This document shows positions 1 to 6,194 of a stretch of DNA of 8,102 bases, piece by piece. Position numbers and translations under genes: made by a program. Position 1 is the first letter of the stretch, and each line of letters opens with the position of its first letter. The notes beneath the pieces were generated by a model, which saw only the letters and a list, made by a program, of their open reading frames with translations, had not been told where the DNA came from and searched no databases. Source of the stretch: an uncultured Bacteroidales bacterium. Lineage in GTDB: Bacteria > Bacteroidota > Bacteroidia > Bacteroidales > Paludibacteraceae. The stretch lies in the NCBI GenBank assembly GCA_900542355.1, contig UQNE01000035.1:1-8102 (forward strand). The letters run 5' to 3'.

Positions 1-31
1 TGGGTATTATCAGACTATGGTCGGATTCGCT

Positions 32-64
32 TAATCACATACTAATCACATACTAATTGCATAC
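32..64. repeat. Three tandem 11-bp repeats
   Basis: TAATCACATAC occurs twice without a gap (32-42 and 43-53), followed by the variant TAATTGCATAC (54-64). The related string CTATGGTC lies on either side of the array (15-22 and 64-71). An 11-bp period puts each copy on nearly the same face of the helix, so a cooperative protein-binding site is possible, but nothing in the sequence names a binding protein. Simple slippage is the alternative. Confidence 0.6.
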
Positions 65-141
65 TATGGTCTGCATGTAAACAGGAAGTGGATAGGGGCT
101 AATTAAAGGTTAAAAATTACGAATATGAAGGTTCGGGACAT

Positions 142-331
142 GGCTGTTGTGCATACGAGTGGTGGTGTGGAGGTCGGCTATCGTGAATAGGCGTGGTGGT
201 GCGGGAGTTGGCTGTTGTGCATAGGAGTGAGTGGCGTGGAGGGCGGCTATTGGGGATGAGAGTAGTGCTATTTTTTTGGGGGGAGTGATGCGGGGCTTGG
301 CGATTGTGAATAGGAGTAGTGGAATTCGATT
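142..331. repeat. Degenerate tandem repeat, period about 34 bp
   Basis: Five units begin with GGCTG, GGCTA or GGCGA at 142, 176, 210, 245 and 299, giving steps of 34, 34, 35 and 54. Each continues with a variant of TTGTGCATAGGAGTGGTGG. Unit 4 is longer because of an extra stretch that includes a run of seven T and six G near 271-283. A weaker partial unit may precede the array (about 113-141). The plus strand is rich in G and T and poor in C. It looks like an intergenic minisatellite; I cannot assign a function. Confidence 0.65.
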
Positions 332-363
332 TCGAGGCGGTTGCAGAGAAAAATACGAGGAGA

Positions 364-395
364 TTTGCGCAAACGAAGAAAAAGCAGTAACTTTG
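364..395 (+). promoter_or_regulatory. Bacteroidota-type promoter
   Basis: TTTG at 364-367 is separated by 20 bases from TAACTTTG at 388-395. This exactly matches the known primary sigma factor consensus of Bacteroidota (TTTG at -33 and TAnnTTTG at -7, spacer 19-21). Transcription would start near 400-403 and run rightwards. It is the best promoter match I found upstream of the riboswitch, so it is the likely promoter of the locus, which implies a leader of about 170 bases before the aptamer and about 620 bases before the first start codon. A closer, non-consensus promoter cannot be excluded. Confidence 0.55.
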
Positions 396-497
396 CGGAG
401 TGTTTGGCAGAGTGCTGCTAAATAGAACATAGACATATCGGTCGCACAAGATGATTTTTGGTTGATGCGTTTTTGTTGATGAGTTGATGGGGGATTC

Positions 498-569
498 GTT
501 GATGGGTTGATTCGTTTATGCGTGGTAGAATGGGATGATGGGGAGTATCCGTTTATGGGTTTATTCGTT
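498..569. repeat. G/T-rich repeats next to the riboswitch
   Basis: Two 19-base copies, at 498-516 and 551-569, differ at only 2 positions (G to T in both). They lie in a wider stretch from about 460 to 572 built from variants of GTTGATGGG. Bases 481-580 contain 40 G but only 7 C, so an RNA transcribed rightwards would have little ability to fold. No function can be read from this. Confidence 0.5.
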
Positions 570-572
570 GAG

Positions 573-742
573 GGGTTGTCTTGTGGTTAAAAGGGAATCG
601 GGTGAGAGTCCCGAACAGTCCCGCTGCTGTATGTTTTAGAGGCTTCGGGCAAAGCCTCGATTTCGTTGCAATGAGTCACTATGAGAGTGTTTCTCGTGGG
701 AAGACGCAACGAGAGAAACAAGTCAGAAGACCTGCCGATATG
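573..742 (+). promoter_or_regulatory. Cobalamin riboswitch aptamer
   Basis: This RNA element binds adenosylcobalamin or a related corrinoid and lowers expression of downstream B12 transport genes. The conserved core is visible: GGTTAAAAGGGAATCGGG (585-602), the TCGGG/CCCGA stem (598-602 with 610-614), ACAGTCCCGCTGCTGT (615-630, whose CCC can pair with GGG 593-595), a 7-bp arm (639-645 with 652-658), GTGGGAAGACGC in the GGGAAG segment (around 696-707), and the B12 box AGTCAGAAGACCTGCC (721-736). GTTG near 576-579 can close P1 with CGAT at 736-739. The outer boundaries are approximate. It lies ahead of a BtuB-type receptor, the classic target of this riboswitch class. Confidence 0.95.
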
Positions 743-967
743 CGCGTCAAACAGGCTTTCGAGGTAAAAGAGTGTTGGCAAGCAAATGGACAAAAGGCAG
801 GAATAGGAGATGGACTGTGAGTAGGTATCCGTTATTTGGACGCTTTTGCAGTGCAAGGGGAATGGTAGAGAGTACGCAAAGGGCTGAGAGATGTACTAAA
901 GGGTTGCTTTGTGTTGTTTAGGGCTTGCTTTTGGCTTTGGGTGTTGTTACTTTTATCTTAGATGATG
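743..967 (+). other. Leader between riboswitch and btuB
   Basis: This stretch of about 225 bases has no gene I can support. It is probably transcribed as the expression platform of the riboswitch. A small stem (843-849 with 853-859, loop AGT, two G-U pairs) is visible. Bases 747-757 (TCAAACAGGCT), directly after the aptamer, are complementary to the left arm of the hairpin at 968-994 and could act as an antiterminator. A minor open frame here overlaps the riboswitch and looks fortuitous. Confidence 0.5.
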
Positions 968-1001
968 AGCCGTTTGATAAACTATCAAGCGGCTTTATTG
1001 T
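968..1001 (+). terminator. Hairpin with U-rich tail before btuB, probable riboswitch expression platform
   Basis: AGCCGTTTGATA (968-979) pairs with TATCAAGCGGCT (983-994) over 12 base pairs, one of them G-U, around a 3-base loop (AAC). TTATTGT follows at 995-1001. This has the form of an intrinsic terminator, although the U-run is interrupted. It stops 32 bases before the chosen btuB start, so conditional termination controlled by the upstream cobalamin aptamer is the natural reading. Blocking ribosome access is an alternative, particularly if translation begins at the earlier ATG at 1009. Confidence 0.65.
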
Positions 1002-1026
1002 GTACATTATGTATCAATACGATAAA

Positions 1027-3129
1027 ATGAGATATACAACACAGACATATCTGACGAACCGAGGGACACGGCTATCGGGAGCAACCGCATTAGGGTGGGG
1101 AGCATTGGCGACCTGCCTCAAACGGTGTTTGTTGGCGGGGTGTATGGCCTTGTGTGCGAGTACGGCGGCTTATGCTCAGACTTTGACGGACGCTGAGGCG
1201 GACAGCATAGCCAAGCAGTTTGACATAGACGAAGTAACCGTTACGGCACGCTACAAGGAGAAAGACATCATCAAGCCTCAGCGGCTGGAGGGCAAAGAGT
1301 TGGAGCGGCTGAACAGCCTGAGTGTGGCCGACGCGATACGCTTTTTCTCGGGCGTGCAGATAAAAGACTACGGCGGTGTAGGCGGTATCAAGACGGTGAA
1401 TATCCGCAGCATGGGAACGAACCATATGGGCGTGTATTACAATGGTATTCAGTTGGGTAACGCACAGAACGGGCAAGTGGACTTGGGTAAGTTCTCATTA
1501 GAGAACATCGATGAAATCTCGCTCTACAACGGGCAGAAGAGCGACATCTTCCAAAGTGCGAGAGAGTTCGGTTCGGCCGGCAGTATCTACTTGAACTCCC
1601 GCCGTCCGAAATTTGAGGAGGGTAAGAATGTGCACCTGCGTGCTAGTATGAAAGCGGGTTCGTTTGCGTTGGTCAATCCGTCGATGCTCTTTGATGTGAA
1701 ACTGACCGACCAATTGAGCCTAAGCATGAATGCGGAGGTGGTGCACTCGAACGGGAAATACAAGTTCCGCTACCGCCGTGTAACGCCCTCGGGCGAGTTG
1801 GCATACGACACGACGGCGGTGCGGCAGAACGGCGATGTGAACGCCGTGCGTGTGGAGGCGGGGCTGAACTATTACTACTCGAACACCGGTTTTTGGAAGA
1901 TGCAAGCCTACCACTACAACTCGGAGCGTGGTGTTCCAGGGGCGATAGTGAACAATGTGTGGCGGCGAGGGGAACGCCTATGGGACAGGAACACCTTTGT
2001 GCAGTCGTCGTGGCAGGACGAGTTCTTCAACCGCTGGTCGGTGAAGGTGAATGCGAAGTATGCGTTCGACTACACGCGCTATGTGAACAACGACGACAAA
2101 CTGATACATGTGGACAACATCTATAAGCAGCAGGAGGCATACCTGTCGTGGGCAAACAAAGTGGCGATATTCAACTGGTGGGATGTGTCGCTAAGTTACG
2201 ACCTGCAATGGAACGGGCTGAGCGAGTATATGGATGTGTCGCGGTTTACGCATTGGTTAGCAGCCGCAACGGCGGTGAATGTGTATGACTACCTGCGTAT
2301 TCAGGCGAGTGTACTGGGCACTTTTGTGAACGAAGAAGCCCGCGAAAGAGATGAGGCACCGAACAAGTATAAGGTAACGCCCGGGGTGTTCTTGTCGTAT
2401 AAGCCGTTTAAGCGTATCGACCTGAAACTCAATGCGTTCTACAAGCAGGCATATCGCTACCCGACCTTCAACGACCTATACTACACGGACATGGGCAATG
2501 CGTACCTGAAGCCCGAATTGGCGGTGCAGCACAATGTGGGGATAGCCTACGACTATCTGAAACCCAAGCATGTTTTCAACCACTTCAATATCTCGGTGGA
2601 CGCCTACTACAATCGTGTGAAAGACAAGATTATCGCCTACCCGAAGGGGCAGCAGTTCCGCTGGACGATGCTCAACCTCGGGTTGGTGAAGATACATGGT
2701 GTGGACGCAAATATGCAGATGACCTTGCAGTTCCCCAAAGACTGGGCTCTGACGGCGAAGGTGCAATACACTTACCAGCGGGCTATCGATGTAACCGACC
2801 CCGCGGACACTTACTACGGGCATCAGATACCATATATACCGTGGCATAGCGGGTCGGCGATAGGTATGCTCTCGTGGCGCAACTACTCGCTGAACTACAG
2901 TTTTATCTATGTGGGCGAGCGATACAACCAACAGGAGAACATCATCTACAACTACACGCAGCCGTGGTACACGCACGATATGTCGCTCTCGGGGGCGTGG
3001 CGGATAAAGAAAGTGGTGCTGAAAGCCACCTTTGAAATCAATAACCTGCTTTCGCAAGACTATGATGTGATACTCAACTACCCGATGCCCAAGCGAAACT
3101 ATAGGGGGAGCATTGTGGTGGAGTATTGA
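1027..3129 (+). CDS. btuB: BtuB-type TonB-dependent outer-membrane receptor for cobalamin
   Basis: This 700-residue protein should form the outer-membrane barrel that moves corrinoids into the periplasm using TonB energy. A signal peptide (hydrophobic stretch about 34-48, cleavage after AYA at residue 50) precedes a TonB-box-like DEVTVTA (68-74) and a plug domain (about 83-200, with the typical NIRSMG segment near 125-130 and GVYYNGIQ near 135-142). The rest is aromatic-rich beta strand ending in Tyr. Length and architecture fit the family. The cobalamin riboswitch upstream and the BtuG-type gene downstream point to vitamin B12 or other corrinoids as substrate. The ATG at 1027 follows an A-rich stretch; the in-frame ATG at 1009 is also possible. 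Both leave an unusually long stretch of about 30 residues before the hydrophobic core of the signal peptide. I found no frameshift. Confidence 0.88.
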   Translation: MRYTTQTYLTNRGTRLSGATALGWGALATCLKRCLLAGCMALCASTAAYAQTLTDAEADSIAKQFDIDEVTVTARYKEKDIIKPQRLEGKELERLNSLSVADAIRFFSGVQIKDYGGVGGIKTVNIRSMGTNHMGVYYNGIQLGNAQNGQVDLGKFSLENIDEISLYNGQKSDIFQSAREFGSAGSIYLNSRRPKFEEGKNVHLRASMKAGSFALVNPSMLFDVKLTDQLSLSMNAEVVHSNGKYKFRYRRVTPSGELAYDTTAVRQNGDVNAVRVEAGLNYYYSNTGFWKMQAYHYNSERGVPGAIVNNVWRRGERLWDRNTFVQSSWQDEFFNRWSVKVNAKYAFDYTRYVNNDDKLIHVDNIYKQQEAYLSWANKVAIFNWWDVSLSYDLQWNGLSEYMDVSRFTHWLAAATAVNVYDYLRIQASVLGTFVNEEARERDEAPNKYKVTPGVFLSYKPFKRIDLKLNAFYKQAYRYPTFNDLYYTDMGNAYLKPELAVQHNVGIAYDYLKPKHVFNHFNISVDAYYNRVKDKIIAYPKGQQFRWTMLNLGLVKIHGVDANMQMTLQFPKDWALTAKVQYTYQRAIDVTDPADTYYGHQIPYIPWHSGSAIGMLSWRNYSLNYSFIYVGERYNQQENIIYNYTQPWYTHDMSLSGAWRIKKVVLKATFEINNLLSQDYDVILNYPMPKRNYRGSIVVEY

Positions 3130-3143
3130 GCAACGCAAAGTCC

Positions 3144-3198
3144 GACCTCCCCAAGCCCCTCCAAAGGAGGGGATGTCCTCTGCAATTGACTTGCAGAG
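3144..3198. repeat. Two inverted repeats upstream of the DUF559 gene
   Basis: CCCCTCCAAAGGAGGGG (3156-3172) is a perfect 7-bp stem with an AAA loop. Just after it, CTCTGCAA (3178-3185) and TTGCAGAG (3191-3198) form a perfect 8-bp stem with loop TTGAC. The first motif, read with its leading CCCCAAG, resembles a dispersed repeat that I recall lying beside DUF559 genes in other Bacteroidota; I could not check this. Bases 3144-3185 also align loosely with 3629-3673 at the other end of the DUF559 gene. Neither stem is followed by a T-run, so neither looks like a normal terminator. Confidence 0.65.
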
Positions 3199-3244
3199 TA
3201 AAAACAAATTTGCTTATGATTACTACACTGAAAATTGATAAAAG

Positions 3245-3673
3245 ATGAGTACGGAATATAAGGTGGCAAATCCTATGGTATACACATTGCTTAAAGAAAA
3301 TGCTAAACATATGAAGCAATACCCCACCGAGGCAGAAAGTGTAGTATGGGAATTGGTAAGGCGAAAACAATTAGGCGTAGTATTTAAGAGACAATATATC
3401 ATAGATGAGTATATAGTGGATTTTGTATGCTTGGATAAGCACATAGTGATAGAAATTGATGGCGGTTATCACTTAACCGAAGAGCAACAAGAACGAGATA
3501 AGAATCGAGACGAACGATTGGTTGCATTAGGATATAAAGTACTACGATTTAGCAATAGTGAAGTGTTAGGAGCACCCGATATTGTATTAGATGATATAAA
3601 ACAAGAGATTGGCAATGTTACTCCACATGACTTCTCTAAGAACTCATCAAAAGGAGATATTGCTTCTCTGTAA
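3245..3673 (+). CDS. DUF559 family endonuclease-fold protein
   Basis: This 142-residue protein belongs to the DUF559 family (PF04480), related to the Vsr-like/PD-(D/E)XK nuclease fold. Family hallmarks are TEAESVVWELVRRKQLGVVF (28-47), FKRQY (47-51), IVDF (57-60), VIEIDGGYH (68-76) with likely catalytic Asp59, Glu70 and Asp72 plus His76, and LRFSN (100-104). The biological role of the family is not established, and no methylase or other restriction partner is present here. It sits between btuB (115-base gap) and btuG (41-base gap) with no evident link to B12. It is much more AT-rich than its neighbours: 19 of 60 bases are G or C at 3361-3420, against 32 of 60 at 2221-2280 in btuB. The last 15 or so residues are encoded by a sequence resembling the repeat upstream of the gene. 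I infer a recent insertion. Confidence 0.85.
   Translation: MSTEYKVANPMVYTLLKENAKHMKQYPTEAESVVWELVRRKQLGVVFKRQYIIDEYIVDFVCLDKHIVIEIDGGYHLTEEQQERDKNRDERLVALGYKVLRFSNSEVLGAPDIVLDDIKQEIGNVTPHDFSKNSSKGDIASL
3629..3673. repeat. Possible 3' partner of the DUF559 flanking repeat
   Basis: GACTTCTCTAAG (3629-3640) matches GACCTCCCCAAG (3144-3155) at 9 of 12 positions, all differences being C against T. Both are followed at similar distances by AAAGGAG and then by TCTG(C/T)AA, ending at 3185 and 3673. The spacers between these anchors differ by one or two bases and are poorly conserved. The 3' copy encodes the C-terminal tail and stop codon of the DUF559 protein. The match is suggestive, not conclusive. 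Confidence 0.4.
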
Positions 3674-3714
3674 AAAACTATGTGTAGGGTAAACAACAAT
3701 GCATTTTAAGGATA

Positions 3715-4884
3715 ATGAGGAAATATAGATGGATATATGTTTTGGGGATAGTGTTGGCAATGGCGAGTTGTCGGCACGATGAGATTGTGGTGCCGTCGGA
3801 GTATGAGTTGCTGCCTATCGGTATTCGCGACATCAGTACATTTGCTAACGATGAACCTATCGGTATGTACTTGCTCAACGAAGGCAATATGGGTAGCAAC
3901 AAAGCGAGCATCGACTACCTCGACTTCGTCAACGGCTACTATATCCGCAATATCTACTCCGAGCGCAACCCGAATATTGTCAAAGAGTTGGGCGATGTGG
4001 GCAATGACATACAGGTGTATGGCAGCAAACTGTATGCGGTGATTAACTGCTCGCACAAAGTGGAGGTGATGGATGCCAAGACCTGCAAGCGTATCAAGCA
4101 GATAGACATCCCTAACTGCCGCTATATCCGCTTCAGTCGGGGAAAAGCGTATGTCTCCGCCTATGTGGGACCGGTGGCGATTGACCCCGATGCACAACTC
4201 GGAGCCGTCTATGAAATCGACACCACCACCCTCTCTATCACCAACAAAGTAACGGTGGGATATCAACCCGATGAACTCGAAATCATGGGCGAGTATATCT
4301 ATGTAGCGAACTCGGGCGGCTACCGTGTGCCCAACTATGATTACACTGTGTCCGTGGTGGAAATGTATGGAATGAAACAGGTGGAAAAGATACCCGTGGG
4401 GATTAACCTGCACCGTATCCGTCGCGACCAATACGACCAACTGTGGGTATCCTCGCGCGGCAACTACGAGGATATACCCTCACGCCTTTTTGTGCTGCGC
4501 AAGAAAGAGCAGTTCACCTCCGATATGGTGGTGGGCGACACATTAGATATACCCTGCTCTGATATGACCATACTCGGCGACTCGCTCTATTTCTACAGCG
4601 TATCATGGAACAACCAAACGGAGGAGAATTCGGTGTCTTATGGTATCATCGATGTGCGCACGCATGAGTTGCTCACCGACCGATTTATCACCGACGGCAC
4701 GGAAGCCAACATCAAGATTCCCTACGGCATTGCCATCAATCCATACACCCGCGACATCTTCGTAACCGATGCCAAGAACTATGTATCGAGCGGAGTGCTG
4801 CATTGCTATGGCAAAGACGGCAAAAAGAAATGGAGTGTGCGCACAGGCGACATCCCCGCACATATGTGTTTCGTCTATAAATAG
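3715..4884 (+). CDS. btuG: BtuG-type surface beta-propeller cobalamin-binding lipoprotein
   Basis: BtuG proteins of gut Bacteroides are surface lipoproteins with a seven-bladed propeller fold that bind cobalamin very tightly and pass it to BtuB. This 389-residue protein has a short signal peptide with lipobox MASC (Cys19). RHDE follows the Cys, an acidic pattern consistent with the Bacteroidota export signal that sends lipoproteins to the cell surface. The mature part has repeated blade-like segments, such as PIGMYLLNEGNMGSNKASID (48-67), KELGDVGNDIQVYGSKLYAV (90-109), VEVMDAKTCKRIKQIDIPN (116-134), GEYIYVANSGG and GIAINPYTRDIFVTDAKN near the end. From memory these closely resemble Bacteroides BtuG; I could not align them. 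Its position behind a riboswitch-controlled btuB supports the assignment. It could also be another DUF5074/YncE-like propeller, but less probably. Confidence 0.85.
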   Translation: MRKYRWIYVLGIVLAMASCRHDEIVVPSEYELLPIGIRDISTFANDEPIGMYLLNEGNMGSNKASIDYLDFVNGYYIRNIYSERNPNIVKELGDVGNDIQVYGSKLYAVINCSHKVEVMDAKTCKRIKQIDIPNCRYIRFSRGKAYVSAYVGPVAIDPDAQLGAVYEIDTTTLSITNKVTVGYQPDELEIMGEYIYVANSGGYRVPNYDYTVSVVEMYGMKQVEKIPVGINLHRIRRDQYDQLWVSSRGNYEDIPSRLFVLRKKEQFTSDMVVGDTLDIPCSDMTILGDSLYFYSVSWNNQTEENSVSYGIIDVRTHELLTDRFITDGTEANIKIPYGIAINPYTRDIFVTDAKNYVSSGVLHCYGKDGKKKWSVRTGDIPAHMCFVYK

Positions 4885-4942
4885 GGACGATGGACCGCTT
4901 GCGCTAAAGGACGATGGACCGCTTGCGCTAAAGGACAATGGA
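4885..4942. repeat. Perfect 24-bp tandem duplication between two lipoprotein genes
   Basis: A 24-base unit beginning GGACGATGGACC and ending GCGCTAAA occurs twice without a gap (4885-4908 and 4909-4932). A third partial copy, GGACAATGGA, follows at 4933-4942. The first copy begins at the base after the btuG stop codon, and the array ends 9 bases before the next start. The unit has no obvious dyad. It may be a slippage product or a small dispersed intergenic repeat. Confidence 0.85.
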
Positions 4943-4951
4943 ATAAGGAAT

Positions 4952-6178
4952 ATGAAACAAACAGACAATTATAAAAGAGTACGCCTACATATATGTATGT
5001 GTGTACTGATATTGGTAGCGGGTTGTAAGCCAGAGATTCCGATGGTGAACCTCGGGATTGATGATGTCTATGCTGTTACACGCATGCGACCGCTGATTCT
5101 GCACCCTGAGTTCACGGGCGACAGTTACCAATGGACTATGCCCGCTGTTGACGGCACAGACTCCGTGGTAGGCACCGAGCGCGACTTTATCTTCTGCCAA
5201 GCCGATACGGGCGACTACTCGCTACGCTTGAATATCATCGACAAGCATAACCCTGTAGAGCAGCAGATACGCATTGTGGTGTGGGAGGAGCAAGTGGCAT
5301 ACAGTCGCTATATATCGACGGTGTATGAGTACCGCCCCGCACCCGGGCAGTTTGTGAACGAGATGCCGAAATATGAGGAAGGCAACACCGCAGCCGATAT
5401 GGCGAAGAAAGCGCAAGAATGTATCTCGGGCAAGAACGATGTGATGATCTCACTCGGCGGGTATGGCGGCTATGTTACCTTCGGTTTTGACCATAGTGTG
5501 GTGAACAAACACGGCGAATACGACTTTAAGATACTCGGTAATGCTTTCTATGCCGACTCTAATCCAAACCCCGAAAAGGGTGTAGGCGGCAGTTGCGAAC
5601 CCGGCATAGTGATGGTATCGTTCGACCGCAATCAGAACGGCATACCTGATGACGAATGGTATGAATTGGCAGGCAGTGTATATCACCACCCCGATACGAA
5701 ACACCGCTATCAAATCACTTACTATCGCCCCGACTCCGACCATGTGGCAACACCTCAAAAGAAGTCTCCTATTACCGACACCACTTATATCTTGTGGCGG
5801 GACAACTACGACAACACCGGCTATGTGATGAAGAATATCTACCACAAGCAAGACTATTTCCCGCGCTGGTTGGAGGATAGTATAAGTTTCACCGGCACCT
5901 GCTTGCCCAAGAACGCCGTGGACGAATCGGGAAAAGGCAACTATTGGGTGCTGTATGCTTTCGACTGGGGCTATGTGGACAACCACCCCAACGATTCTAT
6001 CAACAAGATTAGTTTCGATATCGATTGGGCAGTAGATGCCGACGGCACCCCAGTACACCTGCCTTGTATCGACTTTGTGCGTGTCTATACGGCAGAAAAC
6101 CAGTACTGTGGATGGATAGGCGAAACCTCTACCGAACTATCGCGTGCCGAAGACCTCCATATCGAAGAAGATAATTAA
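4952..6178 (+). CDS. Surface lipoprotein with PKD-like domain, B12 locus accessory protein
   Basis: This 408-residue lipoprotein has a signal peptide with lipobox VAGC (Cys25). A PKD/Ig-like domain follows (about 35-112, with SYQWTMP near 58-64 and DTGDYSLRLNIID near 85-97). The larger C-terminal domain contains SLGGYGGYVTFGFDHSV (167-183), FKILGNAF (192-199) and a Ca-binding-like loop DRNQNGIPDDE (225-235), and ends with IDFVRVYTAENQ. I recall such proteins, usually named only 'cell surface protein', beside btuB and btuG in Bacteroides. BtuH is a further corrinoid-binding surface lipoprotein family known from such loci, but I cannot equate this protein with it. The ATG at 4952 was chosen because it gives a proper lipoprotein signal; the open frame extends upstream to 4769 only by reading through the end of btuG and the 24-bp repeats. 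A corrinoid-capture or receptor-accessory role is inferred from context. Confidence 0.75.
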   Translation: MKQTDNYKRVRLHICMCVLILVAGCKPEIPMVNLGIDDVYAVTRMRPLILHPEFTGDSYQWTMPAVDGTDSVVGTERDFIFCQADTGDYSLRLNIIDKHNPVEQQIRIVVWEEQVAYSRYISTVYEYRPAPGQFVNEMPKYEEGNTAADMAKKAQECISGKNDVMISLGGYGGYVTFGFDHSVVNKHGEYDFKILGNAFYADSNPNPEKGVGGSCEPGIVMVSFDRNQNGIPDDEWYELAGSVYHHPDTKHRYQITYYRPDSDHVATPQKKSPITDTTYILWRDNYDNTGYVMKNIYHKQDYFPRWLEDSISFTGTCLPKNAVDESGKGNYWVLYAFDWGYVDNHPNDSINKISFDIDWAVDADGTPVHLPCIDFVRVYTAENQYCGWIGETSTELSRAEDLHIEEDN

Positions 6179-6194
6179 CCCCTCTCACAATCAC

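Larger units (their letters stand above)
1..572. other. Noncoding, repeat-rich upstream region
   Basis: I see no credible gene here. Open frames of about 65-110 codons exist on both strands between 110 and 449, but on the minus strand their translations are low-complexity strings rich in His, Pro, Thr and Ser that simply mirror a tandem DNA repeat, and none resembles a known family. The region holds an 11-bp triplicate, a roughly 34-bp degenerate tandem repeat, a promoter at 364-395 and a second set of G/T-rich repeats that runs up to the riboswitch. The end of whatever gene lies upstream is not visible in the window. Confidence 0.7.

Noticed and set aside
110..449. Minus-strand reading frames with His/Pro/Thr-rich repeats
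   Set aside because: The peptide repeat follows the 34-bp DNA repeat, two overlapping frames show the same composition, and there is no domain or convincing start signal.
853..915. Possible TPP riboswitch, from GGGCTGAGAGATG near 880-892
   Set aside because: Only the GGCTGAGA fragment matches. The conserved partner segment (GAACCTGAT-type) is absent downstream, and no thiamine gene is nearby.
930..961. Second promoter: TTTG (930-933), 20 bases, TATCTTAG (954-961)
   Set aside because: The -7 element departs from TAnnTTTG, and transcription would start inside or at the hairpin, bypassing the riboswitch. It is kept only as a weak possibility.
925..1026. Upstream TTG start extending btuB by 34 codons
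   Set aside because: It would translate through the 12-bp hairpin and its U-rich tail, and would put even more sequence ahead of the signal peptide. The ATG at 1027 (or 1009) is better placed.
3156..3172. CCCCTCCAAAGGAGGGG as the btuB terminator
   Set aside because: The stem is strong, but ATGTCC follows instead of a T-run. It fits a dispersed palindromic repeat better.
2476..4440. Long minus-strand open frames opposite btuB and btuG (2476-3207 and 3706-4440)
   Set aside because: They lie antisense to well-supported genes, and their translations are rich in His, Val and Arg without family resemblance. They are codon-bias shadows.
4769..4951. Upstream start for the PKD lipoprotein
   Set aside because: It overlaps the end of btuG in another frame and runs through the 24-bp repeats. 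The ATG at 4952 directly precedes a good lipoprotein signal peptide.
6144..6194. Upstream start for the T9SS propeller
   Set aside because: It overlaps the end of the previous gene and buries the signal peptide. ATG at 6195 begins MKKNLF, a normal signal peptide start.
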